Source: Ptiloglossa arizonensis
Lineage: Eukaryota; Arthropoda; Insecta; Hymenoptera; Colletidae
Direction: 5' to 3'
DNA length: 64,000 nucleotides
Assembly (NCBI RefSeq): GCF_051014685.1
Contig: NW_027479674.1
Span: 1 to 64,000, forward strand
Positions 24,601-37,569 of this stretch are shown here, piece by piece (position 1 is the stretch's first letter; every line of letters starts with the position of its first letter). Under the pieces are notes generated by a model that did no database searches, had not been told where the DNA came from, and saw only the letters and a program-made list of their open reading frames with translations. A program made the position numbers and the translations under genes.

Positions 24601-26018
24601 ACCATCACAATTTTCGCAAGTCTGATACTCGAAACCAATAACCAATATGGCCTAGGGCAAAAATACACATACCGTTGTAATCGGACGAGTTTCTGCTTTC
24701 AGATGCAATAGGAAATTCTCGAGTTCGTCAATACGTTCGCGAGATATGGGAGTTTGAAGTTAAGGAATGGTTGAGAAACCATCAAAGTTTTCGCAAGTCT
24801 GATACTCGAAACCAATAACTACAAAGGCCTAGGGGGAAAACACACATATCTTTGTAATCGGGCGAGTTTCTGCTTTCAGATGCAATAGGAAATTCTCGAG
24901 TTCGTCAATCCGTTCGCGAGATATGGGAGTTTGAAGTTAAGGAATGGTTGAGAGACCATCAAAATTTTCGCAAGTCTGATACTCGAAACCAGTAACGACA
25001 AAGGCCTAGGGGGAAAACACACATACCGTTGTAATCGGGCGAGTTTCTATTACCTCATGCAACAGGAATTTCTCGAGTTCGTCAATCCGTTCGCGAGATA
25101 CGGGAGTTCGAAGTTAAGGAATGGTTGAGAAACCATCAAAATTTTCGCAATTCTGATGCTAGAAACGAATAACTGGAATGGCCTAGGGGAAAAGTACACA
25201 TACCATTGTAATCGGGCGAGTTTCTACTTTCAGATGCAATAGGAATTTTTCGAGTTCGTCAATCCGTTCGCGAGAAATGGGAGTTTGAATTTAAGGAATG
25301 GTTGAGAAACCATCAAAATTTTCGCTGGTCTGATACTCGAAACCAATAACTGGATTGGCCTAGGGGAATAGTACACACACCATTGTATTCGGGCGAGTTT
25401 CTGCTTTCAGATGCAATAGGAATTTCTCGAGTTCGTCAATCCGTTCGCGAGATATGGGAGATTAAAGTTAAGGAATGGTTGAGAAATCATCACAATTTTC
25501 GCAAGTCTGATACTCGAATTCAATAACTACTATTGCCTAGGGCAAAAATACACATACGGTTGTAATCGGGCGAGTTTCTGCTTTCAGATGCAATAGGAAT
25601 TTCTCGAGTTCGTCAATCCGTTCGCGAGATATGGGAGTTTCAAGTTAAGGAGTGGTTGAGAAACCATCAAAATTTTCGCAATTCTGATGCTAGAAACGAA
25701 TAACTGGAATGGCCTAGGGGAAAAGTACACACACCATTGTAATCGGGCGAGTTTCTACTTCCACATGCAACAGGAATTTCTCGAGTTCGTCAATCCGTTC
25801 GCGAGAAATGTGAGTTTGAAGTTAAGGAATGGTTGAGAAACCATCAAAATTTTCGCAAATCTGATACTCGAAACCAATAACTGGAATGGGCTAGGGGAAA
25901 AGTACGCATACTATTGTAATCGGGCGAGTTTCTACTTTAAATGCAACAGGAATTTTTCGAGTTCGTCAATCCGTTGGTGAGATATGGGAGTTTGAAGTTA
26001 AGGAATGGTTTAGAAACC

Positions 26019-27345
26019 ATCAAAATTTTCGCTGGTCTGATACTCGATACCAATAACTGGAATGGCCTAGGGGAAAAGTACACACACCATTGTAATCGGG
26101 CGAGTTTCTACTTTCAGATACAACAGGAATTTCTCGAGTTCGTCAATGCGTTCGCGAGATATGGGAGATTGAAGTTAAGGAATGGTTGAGAAATCATCAC
26201 AATTTTCGCAAGTCTGATACTCGAATTCAATAACTACTATTGCCTAGGGCAAAAATACACATACGGTTGTAATCGGGCGAGTTTCTGCTTTCAGATGCAA
26301 TAGGAATTTCTCGAGTTCGTCAATCCGTTCGCGAGATATGGGAGTTTCAAGTTAAGGAGTGGTTGAGAAACCGTCAAAATTTTCGCAATTCTGATGCTTG
26401 AAACGAATAACTGGAATGACCTAGGGGAAAAGTACACATACCATTGTAATCGGGCGAGTTTCTGCTTTCAGATGCAACAGGAGTTTCTCGTGTTCGTCAA
26501 TCAGTTCGCGAGATATGGGAGTTTGAAATTAAGGAATGGTTGAGAAACAATCACAATTTTCGCAAGTCTGATACTCGAAATCAATAACTACTATGGCCTA
26601 GGGGAAAAATACACATACCCTTGTTATCGGGCGAGTTTCTACTTTCAGATGCAACAGGAATTTCTCGAGTTCGTCAATCCGTTCGCGAGATATGGGAGTT
26701 TGACGTTAAGGAATGGTTGACAAACCATCAAAATTTTCGCAAATCTGATACTCGAAACCAATAACTGGAATGGCCTAGGGAAAAAATACACATACCGTTG
26801 TAATCGGGCGAGTCTCTACTTTCAGATGCAACAGGAATTTCTCGAGTTCGTCAATCCGTTCGCGAGATATGGGAGTTTGAAGTTAAGGAATGGTTGTGAA
26901 ACCATCAAAATTTTCGCAAGTCTGAGACTCGAAACCAATAACTACAAATGCCTAGGGGAAAAATACACATACCGTTGTAATCGGGCGAGATTCTACTTTC
27001 ACATGCAACAGGAATTTCTCGAGTTCGTCAATCCGTTCGCGAGATATGGGAGTTTGAAGTTAAGGAATGGTTGAGAAACCATCAAAATTTTCGCTGGTCT
27101 GATACTCGAAACCAATAACTGGAATGGCCTAGGGGAAAAGTACACACACCATTGTAATCGGGCGAGTTTCTACTTTCAGATACAACAGGAATTTCTCGAG
27201 TTCGTCAATGCGTTCGCGAGATATGGGAGATTGAAGTTAAGGAATGGTTGAGAAATCATCACAATTTTCGCAAGTGTGATACTCGAATTCAATAACTACT
27301 ATTGCCTAGGGCAAAAATACACATACGGTTGTAATCGGGCGAGTT
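26019..27345 (+). repeat. 6-monomer-offset duplication (1,062 bp)
   Basis: Positions 26,019-26,285 match 27,081-27,347 at 6 x 177 bp. The shared private string is GGGAGATTGAAG, then GAGAAATCATCACAATTTTC, then GAATTCAATAACTACTATTG. A third relative of the same monomer lies at about 25,460-25,570, 707 bp to the left. The copy at 27,274 reads GTGTGATACTCG. Confidence 0.7.
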
Positions 27346-29569
27346 TCTACTTTCAGATGCAACAGGAGTTTCTCGTGTTCGTCAATCAGTTCGCGAGATA
27401 TGGGAGTTTGAAATTAAGGAATGGTTGAGAAACAATCACAATTTTCGCAAGTCTGATACTCGAAACCAATAACTACTATGGCCTAGGGGAAAAATACACA
27501 TACCCTTGTAATCGGGCGAGTTTCTAGTTTCAGATGCAACAGGAATTTCTCGAGTTCGTCAATCCGTTCGCGAGATATGGGAGTTTGAAATTAAGGAATG
27601 GTTGAGAAACCATCAAAATTTTCGCAATTCTGATGCTCGAAACGAATAACTGGAATTACCTAGGGGAAAGGTACACACACCATTGTAATCGGTCGACTTT
27701 CTACTTTCAGATGCAACAGGAAATAATCGAGTTCGTCAATCCGTTCGCGAGATATGGGAGTTTGAAGTTAAGGAATGCTTGAGAAACCATCAAAATTTTC
27801 GCAAGTCTGATACTCGAAACCAGTAACTACAAAGGCCTAGGGGTAAAATACGCATACCTTTGTAATCGGGCAAGTTTCTACTTTCAGATGCAACAGGAAC
27901 ATCTCGAGTTCGCCAATCCGTTCGCGAGATATGGGAGTTTGAAGTGAAGGAATGGTTGAGAAACCATCAAAATTTTCGCAATTCTGATGCTAGAAACGAA
28001 TAACTGGAATGACCTAGGGGAAAAGTACACACACCACTGTAATCGGTCGACTTTCTGCTTTCAGATGCAACAGGAAATAATCGAGTTCGTCAATCCGTTC
28101 GCGAGATATGGGAGTTTGAAGTTAAGGAATGCTTGAGAAACCATCAAAATTTTCGCAAGTCTGATACTCGATACCAATAACTACAAAGGCTTAGGGGAAA
28201 AATTCACATACCGTTGTAATCCGAGGAGTTTCTTCTTCCAGATGCAACCGGAATTTCTCGTGTTCGTCAATCAGTTCGCGAGATATGGGAGTTTGAAATT
28301 AAGGAATGGTTGAGAAACAATCACGATTTTCGCAAGTCTGATACTCGAAACCAATAACTACTATGGCCTAGGGGAAAAATACACATACCTTTGTAATCGG
28401 GCGAGTTTCTACTTTCAGATGCAACAGGAATTTCTCGAGTTCGTCAATCCGTTCGCGAGATATGGGAGTTTGAAGTTAAGGAATGGTTGAGAAACCATCA
28501 CAATTTTCGCAAGTCTGATACTCGAAACCAATAACTACAATGGCCTAGGGCAGAAATACACATACCTCTGTAATCGGGCGAGTTTCTACTTTCAGATGCA
28601 ACAGGAATTTGTCGAATTCGTCAATCCGTTCGCGATATATGGGAGTTTGAAGTTAAAGAATGGTTGAGAAACCATCAAAATTTTCGCAATTCTGATGCTA
28701 GAAACGAATAACTGGGATGACCTAGGGGAAAAGTACACACACCATTGTAATCGGTCGACTTTCTGCTTTCAGATGCAACAGGAAATAATCGAGTTCGTCA
28801 ATCCGTTCGCGAGATATGGGAGTTTGAGGTTAAGGAATGCTTGAGAGACCATCACAATTTTCGCAAGTCTGATACTCGAAACCAATAACTACTATGGCCT
28901 GGGGGAAAAGTACACATACCATTGTAATGGGGCGAGATTCTACTTTCAGAAGCAACAGGAATTCCTCGAGTTCGTCAATCCGTTCGCGAAATACGGGAGT
29001 TTGAAGTTAAGGAATGGTTGAGAGACCATCACAATTTTCGCAAGTCCGATACTCGAAACCAATAACTACAATGGCCTAGGTTAAAAATACACATAACTTT
29101 GTAATCGGGCGAGTTTCTACTTTCAGATGCAACAGGAATTTCTCGAGCTCGTCAATCCGTTCGCGAGATATGGGAATTTGAAGTTAAGGAATGGTTGAGA
29201 AACCATCACAATTTTCGCAATTCTGATGCTAGAAACGAATAACTGGAATGACCTAGGGAAAAAGTACACACACAATTGTAATCGGTCGACCTTCTGCTTT
29301 CAGATGCAACAGGACATAATCGAGTTCATCAATCCGTTCGCGAGATTTGGGAGTTTGAAGTTAAGGAATGGTTGAGAGACCATCACAATTATCGCAAGTC
29401 TGATACTCGAAACCAATAACTACAATGGCCTAGGGGAAAAATACACATAACTTTGTAATGGGGCGAGTTTCTACTTTCAGATGCAACAGGAGTTCCTCGA
29501 GTTCGTCAATCCGTTCGCGAAATACGGGAGTTTGAAGTTAAGGAATGGTTGAGAGACCATCACAATTTT

Positions 29570-30780
29570 CGCAAGTCTGATACTCGAAACCAATAACTAC
29601 AAAGGCCTAGGGTGAAAACACACATATCTTTGTAATCGGGCGAGTTTCTACTTTCAGGTGCAACAGGAATTTCTCGAGTTCGTCAATCCGTTCGCGAGAA
29701 ATGGGAGTTTGAAGTTAAGGAATGGTTGAGAAACCATCACAATTTTCGCAAGTCTGATACTCGAAACCAATAACTGGAATGGCCTAGGGAAAAAGTACAC
29801 ATACCATTGTAATCGGGCGAGTTTCTACTTTCAGATGCAATAGGAATTTTTCGAGTTCGTCAATCCGTTCGCGAGAAATGGGAGTTTGAAGTTAAGGAAT
29901 GGTTGAGAAACCATCAAAGTTTTCGCAAATCTGATACTCGAAACCAATAACTGGAATGGCCTAGGGAAAAATACACATACCGTTGTAATCGGGCGAGTTT
30001 CTACTTTCAGATGCAGCAGGAATTTCTCGTGTTCGTCTATCCGTTCGCGAGATATGGGAGTTTGAAGTTAAGGAATGGTTGTGAAACCATCAAAATTTTC
30101 GCAAGTCTGAGACTCGAAACCAGTAACTACAAATGCCTTGGGCAAAAATACACATACCGCTGTAATCGGGCGAGATTCTACTTTCACATGCAACAGGAAT
30201 TTCTCGAGTTCGTCAATCTGTTTGCGAGATATGGGAGTTTGAAGTTAAGGAATGGTTGAGAATCCGTCAAAGTTTTCGCAAGTCTGGTACCTGAAACCAA
30301 TAACTGGAACGGCCTAGGGGAAAACTACACATACCATTGTAATCGGGCGAGTTTCTGCTTTCAGATGCAACAGGAGCTTCTCGTGTTCGTCAATCAGTTC
30401 GCGAGATATGGGAGTTTGAAATTAAGGAATGGTTGAGAAACAATCACAATTTTCGCAAGTCTGATACTCGAAACCAATAACTACTATGGCCTAGGGGAAA
30501 AATACACATACCCTTGTAATCGGGCGAGTTTCTAGTTTCAGATGCAACAGGAATTTCTCGAGTTCGTCAATCCGTTCGCGAGATATGGGAGTTTGAAATT
30601 AAGGAATGGTTGAGAAACCATCAAAATTTTCGCAATTCTGATGCTCGAAACGAATAACTGGAATGACCTAGGGGAAAGGTACACACACCATTGTAATCGG
30701 TCGACTTTCTTCTTTCAGATGCAACAGGAAATAATCGAGTTCGTCAATCCGGTCGCGAGATATTGGAGTTTGAAGTTAAG
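29570..30780 (+). repeat. 9-monomer-offset duplication, copy 1
   Basis: This matches 31,162-32,371 at offset 1,592 bp (9 monomers less 1 bp). Private shared variants include CCTAGGGTGAAAACACAC, CTCGTGTTCGTCTATCC, GTCTGAGACTCGAAACCAG, CAATCTGTTTGCGAG, GTCTGGTACCTGAAACC and CCGGTCGCGAGATATTGG. Confidence 0.85.
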
Positions 30781-31161
30781 GAATGGTTGAGAGACCATCA
30801 CAATTTTCGCAAGTCTGATACTCGAAACCAATAACTACTATGGCCTGGGGGAAAAATACACATACCTTTGCAATCGGGCGAGTTTCTACTTTCAGATGCA
30901 ACAGGAATTTCTCGAGTTGGACAATCCGTTCGCGAGATATGGGAGTTTGAAGTTAAGGAATGGTTGAGAAACCATCAAAATTTTCGCAAGTCTGATACTC
31001 GAAACCAATAACTACTATGGCCTAGGGCAAAAATACACATACCGTTGTAATCGGACGAGTTTCTGGTTTCAGATGCAACAGGAAATTCTCGAGTTCGTCA
31101 ATCCGTTCGCGAGATATGGGAGTTTGAAGTTAAGGAATGATTGAGAAACCATCAAAATTTT

Positions 31162-32371
31162 CGCAAGTCTGATACTCGAAACCAATAACTACAAAGGCCT
31201 AGGGTGAAAACACACATATCTTTGTAATCGGGCGAGTTTCTACTTTCAGGTGCAACAGGAATTTCTCGAGTTCGTCAATCCGTTCGCGAGAAATGGGAGT
31301 TTGAAGTTAAGGAATGGTTGAGAAACCATCACAATTTTCGCAAGTCTGATACTCGAAACCAATAACTGGAATGGCCTAGGGAAAAAGTACACATACCATT
31401 GTAATCGGGCGAGTTTCTACTTTCAGATGCAATAGGAATTTTTCGAGTTCGTCAATCCGTTCGCGAGAAATGGGAGTTTGAAGTTAAGGAATGGTTGAGA
31501 AACCATCAAAATTTTCGCAAATCTGATACTCGAAACCAATAACTGGAATGGCCTAGGGAAAAATACACATACCGTTGTAATCGGGCGAGTTTCTACTTTC
31601 AGATGCAACAGGAATTTCTCGTGTTCGTCTATCCGTTCGCGAGATATGGGAGTTTGAAGTTAAGGAATGGTTGTGAAACCATCAAAATTTTCGCAAGTCT
31701 GAGACTCGAAACCAGTAACTACAAATGCCTTGGGCAAAAATACACATACCGCTGTAATCGGGCGAGATTCTACTTTCACATGCAACAGGAATTTCTCGAG
31801 TTCGTCAATCTGTTTGCGAGATATGGGAGTTTGAAGTTAAGGAATGGTTGAGAATCCATCAAAGTTTTCGCAAGTCTGGTACCTGAAACCAATAACTGGA
31901 ACGGCCTAGGGGAAAACTACACATACCATTGTAATCGGGCGAGTTTCTGCTTTCAGATGCAACAGGAGCTTCTCGTGTTCGTCAATCAGTTCGCGAGATA
32001 TGGGAGTTTGAAATTAAGGAATGGTTGAGAAACAATCACAATTTTCGCAAGTCTGATACTCGAAACCAATAACTACTATGGCCTAGGGGAAAAATACACA
32101 TACCCTTGTAATCGGGCGAGTTTCTAGTTTCAGATGCAACAGGAATTTCTCGAGTTCGTCAATGGTTCGCGAGATATGGGAGTTTGAAATTAAGGAATGG
32201 TTGAGAAACCATCAAAATTTTCGCAATTCTGATGCTCGAAACGAATAACTGGAATGACCTAGGGGAAAGGTACACACACTATTGTAATCGGTCGACTTTC
32301 TTCTTTCAGATGCAACAGGAAATAATCGAGTTCGTCAATCCGGTCGCGAGATATTGGAGTTTGAAGTTAAG
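31162..32371 (+). repeat. 9-monomer-offset duplication, copy 2
   Basis: This is the partner of 29,570-30,780. It has lost one base near 32,161, reading GTCAATGGTTCGCG where the first copy reads GTCAATCCGTTCGCG. The right edge is where it switches to AATGCTTGAGAAACC. Confidence 0.85.
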
Positions 32372-32374
32372 GAA

Positions 32375-32990
32375 TGCTTGAGAAACCATAAAAATTTTTG
32401 CAAGTCTGATACTCGAAACCAATAACTACAAAGGCTTAGGGGAAAAATTCACATACCGTTGTAATCGGAGGAGTTTCTTCTTCCAGATGCAACCGGAATT
32501 TCTCGTGTTCGTCAATCAGTTCGCGAGATATGGGAGTTTGAAATTAAGGAATGGTTGAGAAACAATCACAATTTTCGCAAGTCTGATACTCGAAACCAAT
32601 AACTACTATGGCCTAGGGGAAAAATACACATACCTTTGTAATCGGGCGAGTTTCTACTTTCAGATGCAACAGGAATTTCTCGAGTTCGTCAATCCGTTCG
32701 CGAGATATGGGAGTTTGAAGTTAAGGAATGGTTGAGAAACCATCACAATTTTCGCAAGTCTGATACTCGAAACCAATAACTACTATGGCCTAGGGCAAAA
32801 ATACACATACCTCTGTAATCGGGCGAGTTTCTACTATCAGATGCAACAGGAATTTGTCGAATTCGTCAATCCGTTCGCGATATATGGGAGTTTGAAGTTA
32901 AAGAATGGTTGAGAAACCATCAAAATTTTCGCAATTCTGATGCTAGAAACGAATAACTGGGATGACCTAGGGGAAAAGTACCCACACCAT
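32375..32990 (+). repeat. Block shared with 28.13-28.74 kb
   Basis: The run GGCTTAGGGGAAAAATTCAC, AGGAGTTTCTTCTTCCAG, CAACCGGAATTTCTCGTG, AACAATCAC and GTCGAATTCGTCAATCC matches 28,130-28,740 at offset 4,245 bp (24 monomers less 3). Parts of the same run recur near 38.8, 43.6, 57.9 and 63.7 kb, making it a useful tracer of array exchange. Confidence 0.75.
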
Positions 32991-33094
32991 TGTAATCGGG
33001 CGAGATTCCACTTTCTGATGCAACAGGAAATTCTCGAGTTCGTCAATCCGTTCGCGAGATATGGCAGTTTGAAGTTAAGGAATGGTTGAGAAAC

Positions 33095-35392
33095 CATCAA
33101 AATTTTCGCTGGTGTGATACTCGAAACCAATAACTGGAATGGCCTAGGGGAAAAGTACACACACCATTGTAATCGGGCGAGCTTCTGCTTTCTGATGCAA
33201 TAGGAAATTCTCGAGTTCGGCAATCCGTTCGCGAGATATTGGAGTGTGAAGTTAAGGAATGGTTGAGAAACCATCAAAATTTTCGCAAGTCTGATACTCG
33301 AATCCAATAATTGGAATGACCTAGGGGAAAAGTACACACACCGTTGTAATCGGGCGAGTTTCTATTTTCAGATACAACAGGAATTTCTCGAGTTCGTCAA
33401 TCCGTTCGCGAGATATGGGAGTTTGAAATTAAGGAATGGTTGTGAAACCAACAAAATTTTCGCAAGTCTGATACTCGAAACCAATAACTACAAAGGCCTA
33501 GGGGAAAAGTACACACACCATTGTAATCGGGCTAGTTTCTACTTCCACATGCAACAGGAATTTCTCGAGTTCGTCAATCCGTTCGCGAGATATGGGAGTT
33601 CGAAGTTAAGGAATGGTTGAGAAACCATCAAAATTTTCGCAAGTCTGATACTCGAAACCAATAACAACAATGGCCTAGGGGAAAAATACACATACCGTTG
33701 TAATCGGGCGAGTTTCTGCTTTCAGATGCAATACGAAATTCTCGAGTTCGTCAATCCGTTCGAGAGATATGGGAGTTTGAAGTTAAGGAATGGTTGAGAA
33801 ACCATCAACATTTTCGCAATTCTGATGCTAGAAACGAATAACTGGAATGGCCTAGGGGAGAAGTACACACATCATTGTAATCGGGTGAGTTTCTACTTCC
33901 AGATACAACAGGAATTTCACGAGTTCGTCAATGCGTTCGCGAGATATGGGAGTTTGAAGTTAAGGAATGGTTGAGAAACCATCACAATTTTCACTGGTCT
34001 GATACTCGAAACCAATAACTGGAATGGCCTAGGGGAAAAGTACACACACCATTGTAATCGGGCGAGCTTCTGCTTTCTGATGCAATAGGAAATTCTCGAG
34101 TTCGGCAATCCGTTCGCGAGATATTGGAGTGTGAAGTTAAGGAATGGTTGAGAAACCATCAAAATTTTCGCAAGTCTGATACTCGAATCCAATAATTGGA
34201 ATGACCTAGGGGAAAAGTACACACACCGTTGTAATCGGGCGAATTTCTATTTTCAGATACAACAGGAATTTCTCGAGTTCGTCAATCCGTTCGCGAGATA
34301 TGGGAGTTTGAAGTTAAGGAATGGTTGTGAAACCAACAAAATTTTCGCAAGTCTGATACTCGAAACCAATAACTACAAAGGCCTAGGGGAAAAGTACACA
34401 CACCATTGTAATCGGGCTAGTTTCTACTTCCACATGCAACAGGAATTTCTCGAGTTCGTCAATCCGTTCGCGAGATATGGGAGTTCGAAGTTAAGGAATG
34501 GTTGAGAAACAATCAAAATTTTCGCAAGTCTGATACTCGAAACCAATAACAACAATGGCCTAGGGGAAAAATACACATACCGTTGTAATCGGGCGAGTTT
34601 CTGCTTTCAGATGCAATACGAAATTCTCGAGTTCGTCAATCCGTTCGAGAGATATGGGAGTTTGAAGTTAAGGAATGGTTGAGAAACCATCAACATTTTC
34701 GCAATTCTGATGCTAGAAACGAATAACTGGAATGGCCTAGGGGAGAAGTACACACATCATTGTAATCGGGTGAGTTTCTACTTCCAGATACAACAGGAAT
34801 TTCACGAGTTCGTCAATGCGTTCGCGAGATATGGGAGTTTGAAGTTAAGGAATGGTTGAGAAACCATCACAATTTTCGCTGGTCTGATACTCGAAACCAA
34901 TAACTGGAATGGCCTAGGGGAAAAGTACACACACCATTGTAATCGGGCGAGCTTCTGCTTTCTGATGCAATAGGAAATTCTCGAGTTCGGCAATCCGTTC
35001 GCGAGATATTGGAGTGTGAAGTTAAGGAATGGTTGAGAAACCATCAAAATTTTCGCAAGTCTGATACTCGAATCCAATAATTGGAATGACCTAGGGGAAA
35101 AGTACACACACCGTTGTAATCGGGCGAGTTTCTATTTTCAGATACAACAGGAATTTCTCGAGTTCGTCAATCCGTTCGCGAGATATGGGAGTTTGAAGTT
35201 AAGGAATGGTTGTGAAACCAACAAAATTTTCGCAAGTCTGATACTCGAAACCAATAACTACAAAGGCCTAGGGGAAAAGTACACACACCATTGTAATCGG
35301 GCTAGTTTCTACTTCCACATGCAACAGGAATTTCTCGAGTTCGTCAATCCGTTCGCGAGATATGGGAGTTCGAAGTTACGGAATGGTTGAGA
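33095..35392 (+). repeat. 5-monomer higher-order repeat, 885-bp unit, 2.6 copies
   Basis: Five distinguishable monomers recur in fixed order every 885 bp (5 x 177). They are a GAGCTTCTGCTTTCTGATGC type, a GAATCCAATAATTGGAATGACC type split by TTTCTATTTTCAG, and a GTTGTGAAACCAAC type with TCGGGCTAGTTTC. The last two are an AACAACAATGG type with CAATACGAAATTC, and a CAACATTTTCGC type with ATCATTGTAATCGGGTGAG. Copies start near 33,095, 33,980 and 34,865 (the last has three of five monomers). The second copy reads TTTTCACTGG where the third has TTTTCGCTGG. This is the clearest canonical higher-order repeat in the window. Confidence 0.9.
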
Positions 35393-37050
35393 AACCATCA
35401 AAATTTTCGCAATTCTGATGCTAGAAACGAATAACTGGAATGGCCTAGGGGAAAAGTACACATACCATTGTAATCGGGCGAGTTTTTACTTTCAGATGCA
35501 ATAGGAATTTTTCGAGTTCGTCAATCCGTTCCCGAGATATTGGAGTTTGAAGTTAAGGAATGGTTGAGAAACAATCAAAATTTTCGCAAATCTGATACTC
35601 GAAACCAATAACTGGAATGGCCTAGGGAAAAAATACACATACCGTTGTAATCGGGCGAGATTCTACTTTCACATGCAACAGGAATTTCTCGAGTTCGTCA
35701 ATCCGTTCGCGAGATATGGGAAATTGAAGTTAAGGAATGGTTGAGAAATCATCACAATTTTCGCAAGTCTGATACTCGAAACCAATAACTGCAATGGGCT
35801 AGGGGAAAAGTACGCATACTATTGTAATCGGGCGAGTTTCTACTTTAAATGCAACAGGAATTTTTCGAGTTCGTCAATCCGTTGGCGAGATATGGGAGTT
35901 TGAAGTTAAGGAATGGTATGAAACCATCAAAATTTTCCCTGGTCTGATACTCGAAACCAATAACTACAAAGGCCTAGGGTGAAAACACACATATCTTTGT
36001 AACCGGGCGAGATTCTACTTTCAGGTGCAACAGGAATTTCTCGAGTTCGTCAATCCGTTCGCGAGATATGGGAGTTTGAAGTTAAGGAGTGGTTGAGAAA
36101 CCATCAAAATTTTCGCAATTCTGATGCTAGAAACGAATAACTGGAATGGCCTAGGGGAAAAGTACACACACCATTGTAATCTGGCGAATTTCTACTTCCA
36201 CATGCAACAGGAATTTCTCGAGTTCGTCAATCCGTTCGCGAGAAATGGGAGTTTGAAGTTAAGGAATGGTTGAGAAACCATCAAAATTTTCGCAAATCTG
36301 ATACTCGAAACCAATAACTGGAATGGGCTAGGGGAAAAGTACGCATACTATTGTAATCGGGCGAGTTTCTACTTTAAATGCAACAGGAATTTTTCGAGTT
36401 CGTCAATCCGTTGGCGAGATATGGGAGTTTGAAGTTAAGGAATGGTTTAGAAACCATCAAAATTTTCGCTGGTCTGATACTCGAAACCAATAACTACAAA
36501 GGCCTAGGGTGAAAACACACATATCTTTGTAATCGGGCGAGTTTCTACTTTCAGGTGCAACAGGAATTTCTCGAGTTCGTCAATCCGTTCGCGAGATATG
36601 GGAGTTTGAAGTTAAGGAATGGTTGAGAAACCATCACAATTTTCGCAAGTCTGATACTCGAAACCAATAACTGGAATGGCCTAGGGAAAAAGTACACATA
36701 CCATTGTAATCGGGCGAGTTTCTACTTTCAGATGCAATAGGAATTTTTCGAGTTCGTCAATCCGTTCGCGAGAAATGGGAGTATGAAGTTAAGGAATGGT
36801 TGAGAAACCATCAAAATTTTCGCAAATCTGATACTCGAAACCAATAACTGGAGTGGCCTAGGGAAAAAATACACATACCGTTGTAATCGGGCGAGATTCT
36901 ACTTTCACATGCAACAGGAATTTCTCGAGTTCGTCAATCCGTTCGCGAGATATGGGAGTTTGAAGTTAAGTAATGGTTGAGAAACCATCAAAATTTTCGC
37001 TGGTCTGATTCTCGAAACCAATAACTGGAATGGCCTAGGGGAAAAGTACA
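34140..37050 (+). repeat. 2.9-kb duplication at offset 5,130 bp, copy 1
   Basis: This matches 39,270-42,180 (29 monomers less 3 bp). It includes the last part of the five-monomer repeat, a GAAGTTACGGAATGG monomer, the ACTTTAAATGC monomers and an AATGGTATGAAACC monomer that is about 3 bp short. I noticed no mismatches when comparing marker positions. The right edge is where this copy continues with CACCGTTGTAACCGG. Confidence 0.85.
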
Positions 37051-37569
37051 CACACCGTTGTAACCGGGCGAGTTTCTACTTTCAGATACAACAGGCATTT
37101 CTCGAGTTCGTCAATGCGTTCGCGAGATATGGGAGTTTGATGTTAAGGAATGGTTGAGAAATCATCAAAATTTTCGCAAGTCTGATACTCGAATTCAATA
37201 ACTACTATGGCCTAGGGCAAAAATACACATACGGTTGTAATCGGGCGAGTTTCTGCTTTCCGATGCAATAGGAATTTCTCGAGTTCGTCAATCCGTTCGC
37301 GAGATATGGGAGTTTGAAGTTAAGGAGTGGTTGAGAAACCATCAAAATTTTCGCAATTCTGATGCTAGAAACGAATAACTGGAATGGCCTAGGGGAAAAG
37401 TACACACACCATTGTAATCTGGCGAATTTCTACTTCCACATGCAACAGGAATTTCTCGAGTTCGTCAATCCGTTCGCGAGAAATGGGAGTTTGAAGTTAA
37501 GGAATGGTTGAGAAACCATCAAAATTTTCGCAAGTCTGATGCTAGAAACGAATAACTGGAATGACCTAG

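Larger units (their letters stand above)
16808..25450 (+). repeat. Array domain B: mixed monomers with partial duplications
   Basis: The GGATTGG monomer type persists here until about 25,391 but is interleaved with ACTACAAAGGCC monomers and with CAATTCTGATGCTAGAAACG monomers. The second type often has ATCGGGAGAGTTTC in place of ATCGGGCGAGTTTC. Block structure is weaker than in domain A, with overlapping partial duplications at 1, 3, 11 and 15 monomers. No unique sequence is present. Confidence 0.75.

Noticed and set aside
25500..25560. Possible unique insertion at the subfamily boundary
   Set aside because: The sequence GAATTCAATAACTACTATTG is only a divergent monomer. The 177 bp period continues without a break and the same form recurs at about 26.2 and 27.3 kb.
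32837..33337. 166-codon minus-strand open frame, one of the two longest
   Set aside because: It covers nearly three consecutive monomers. The translation is a 59-residue repeat, and substitutions between monomers do not favour synonymous positions as far as I can see by eye.
33423..33620. 65-codon plus-strand frame found at 34,308, 35,193, 39,438, 40,323 and 48,992
   Set aside because: It follows the five-monomer higher-order repeat and its copies. No coding evidence beyond the frame being open.
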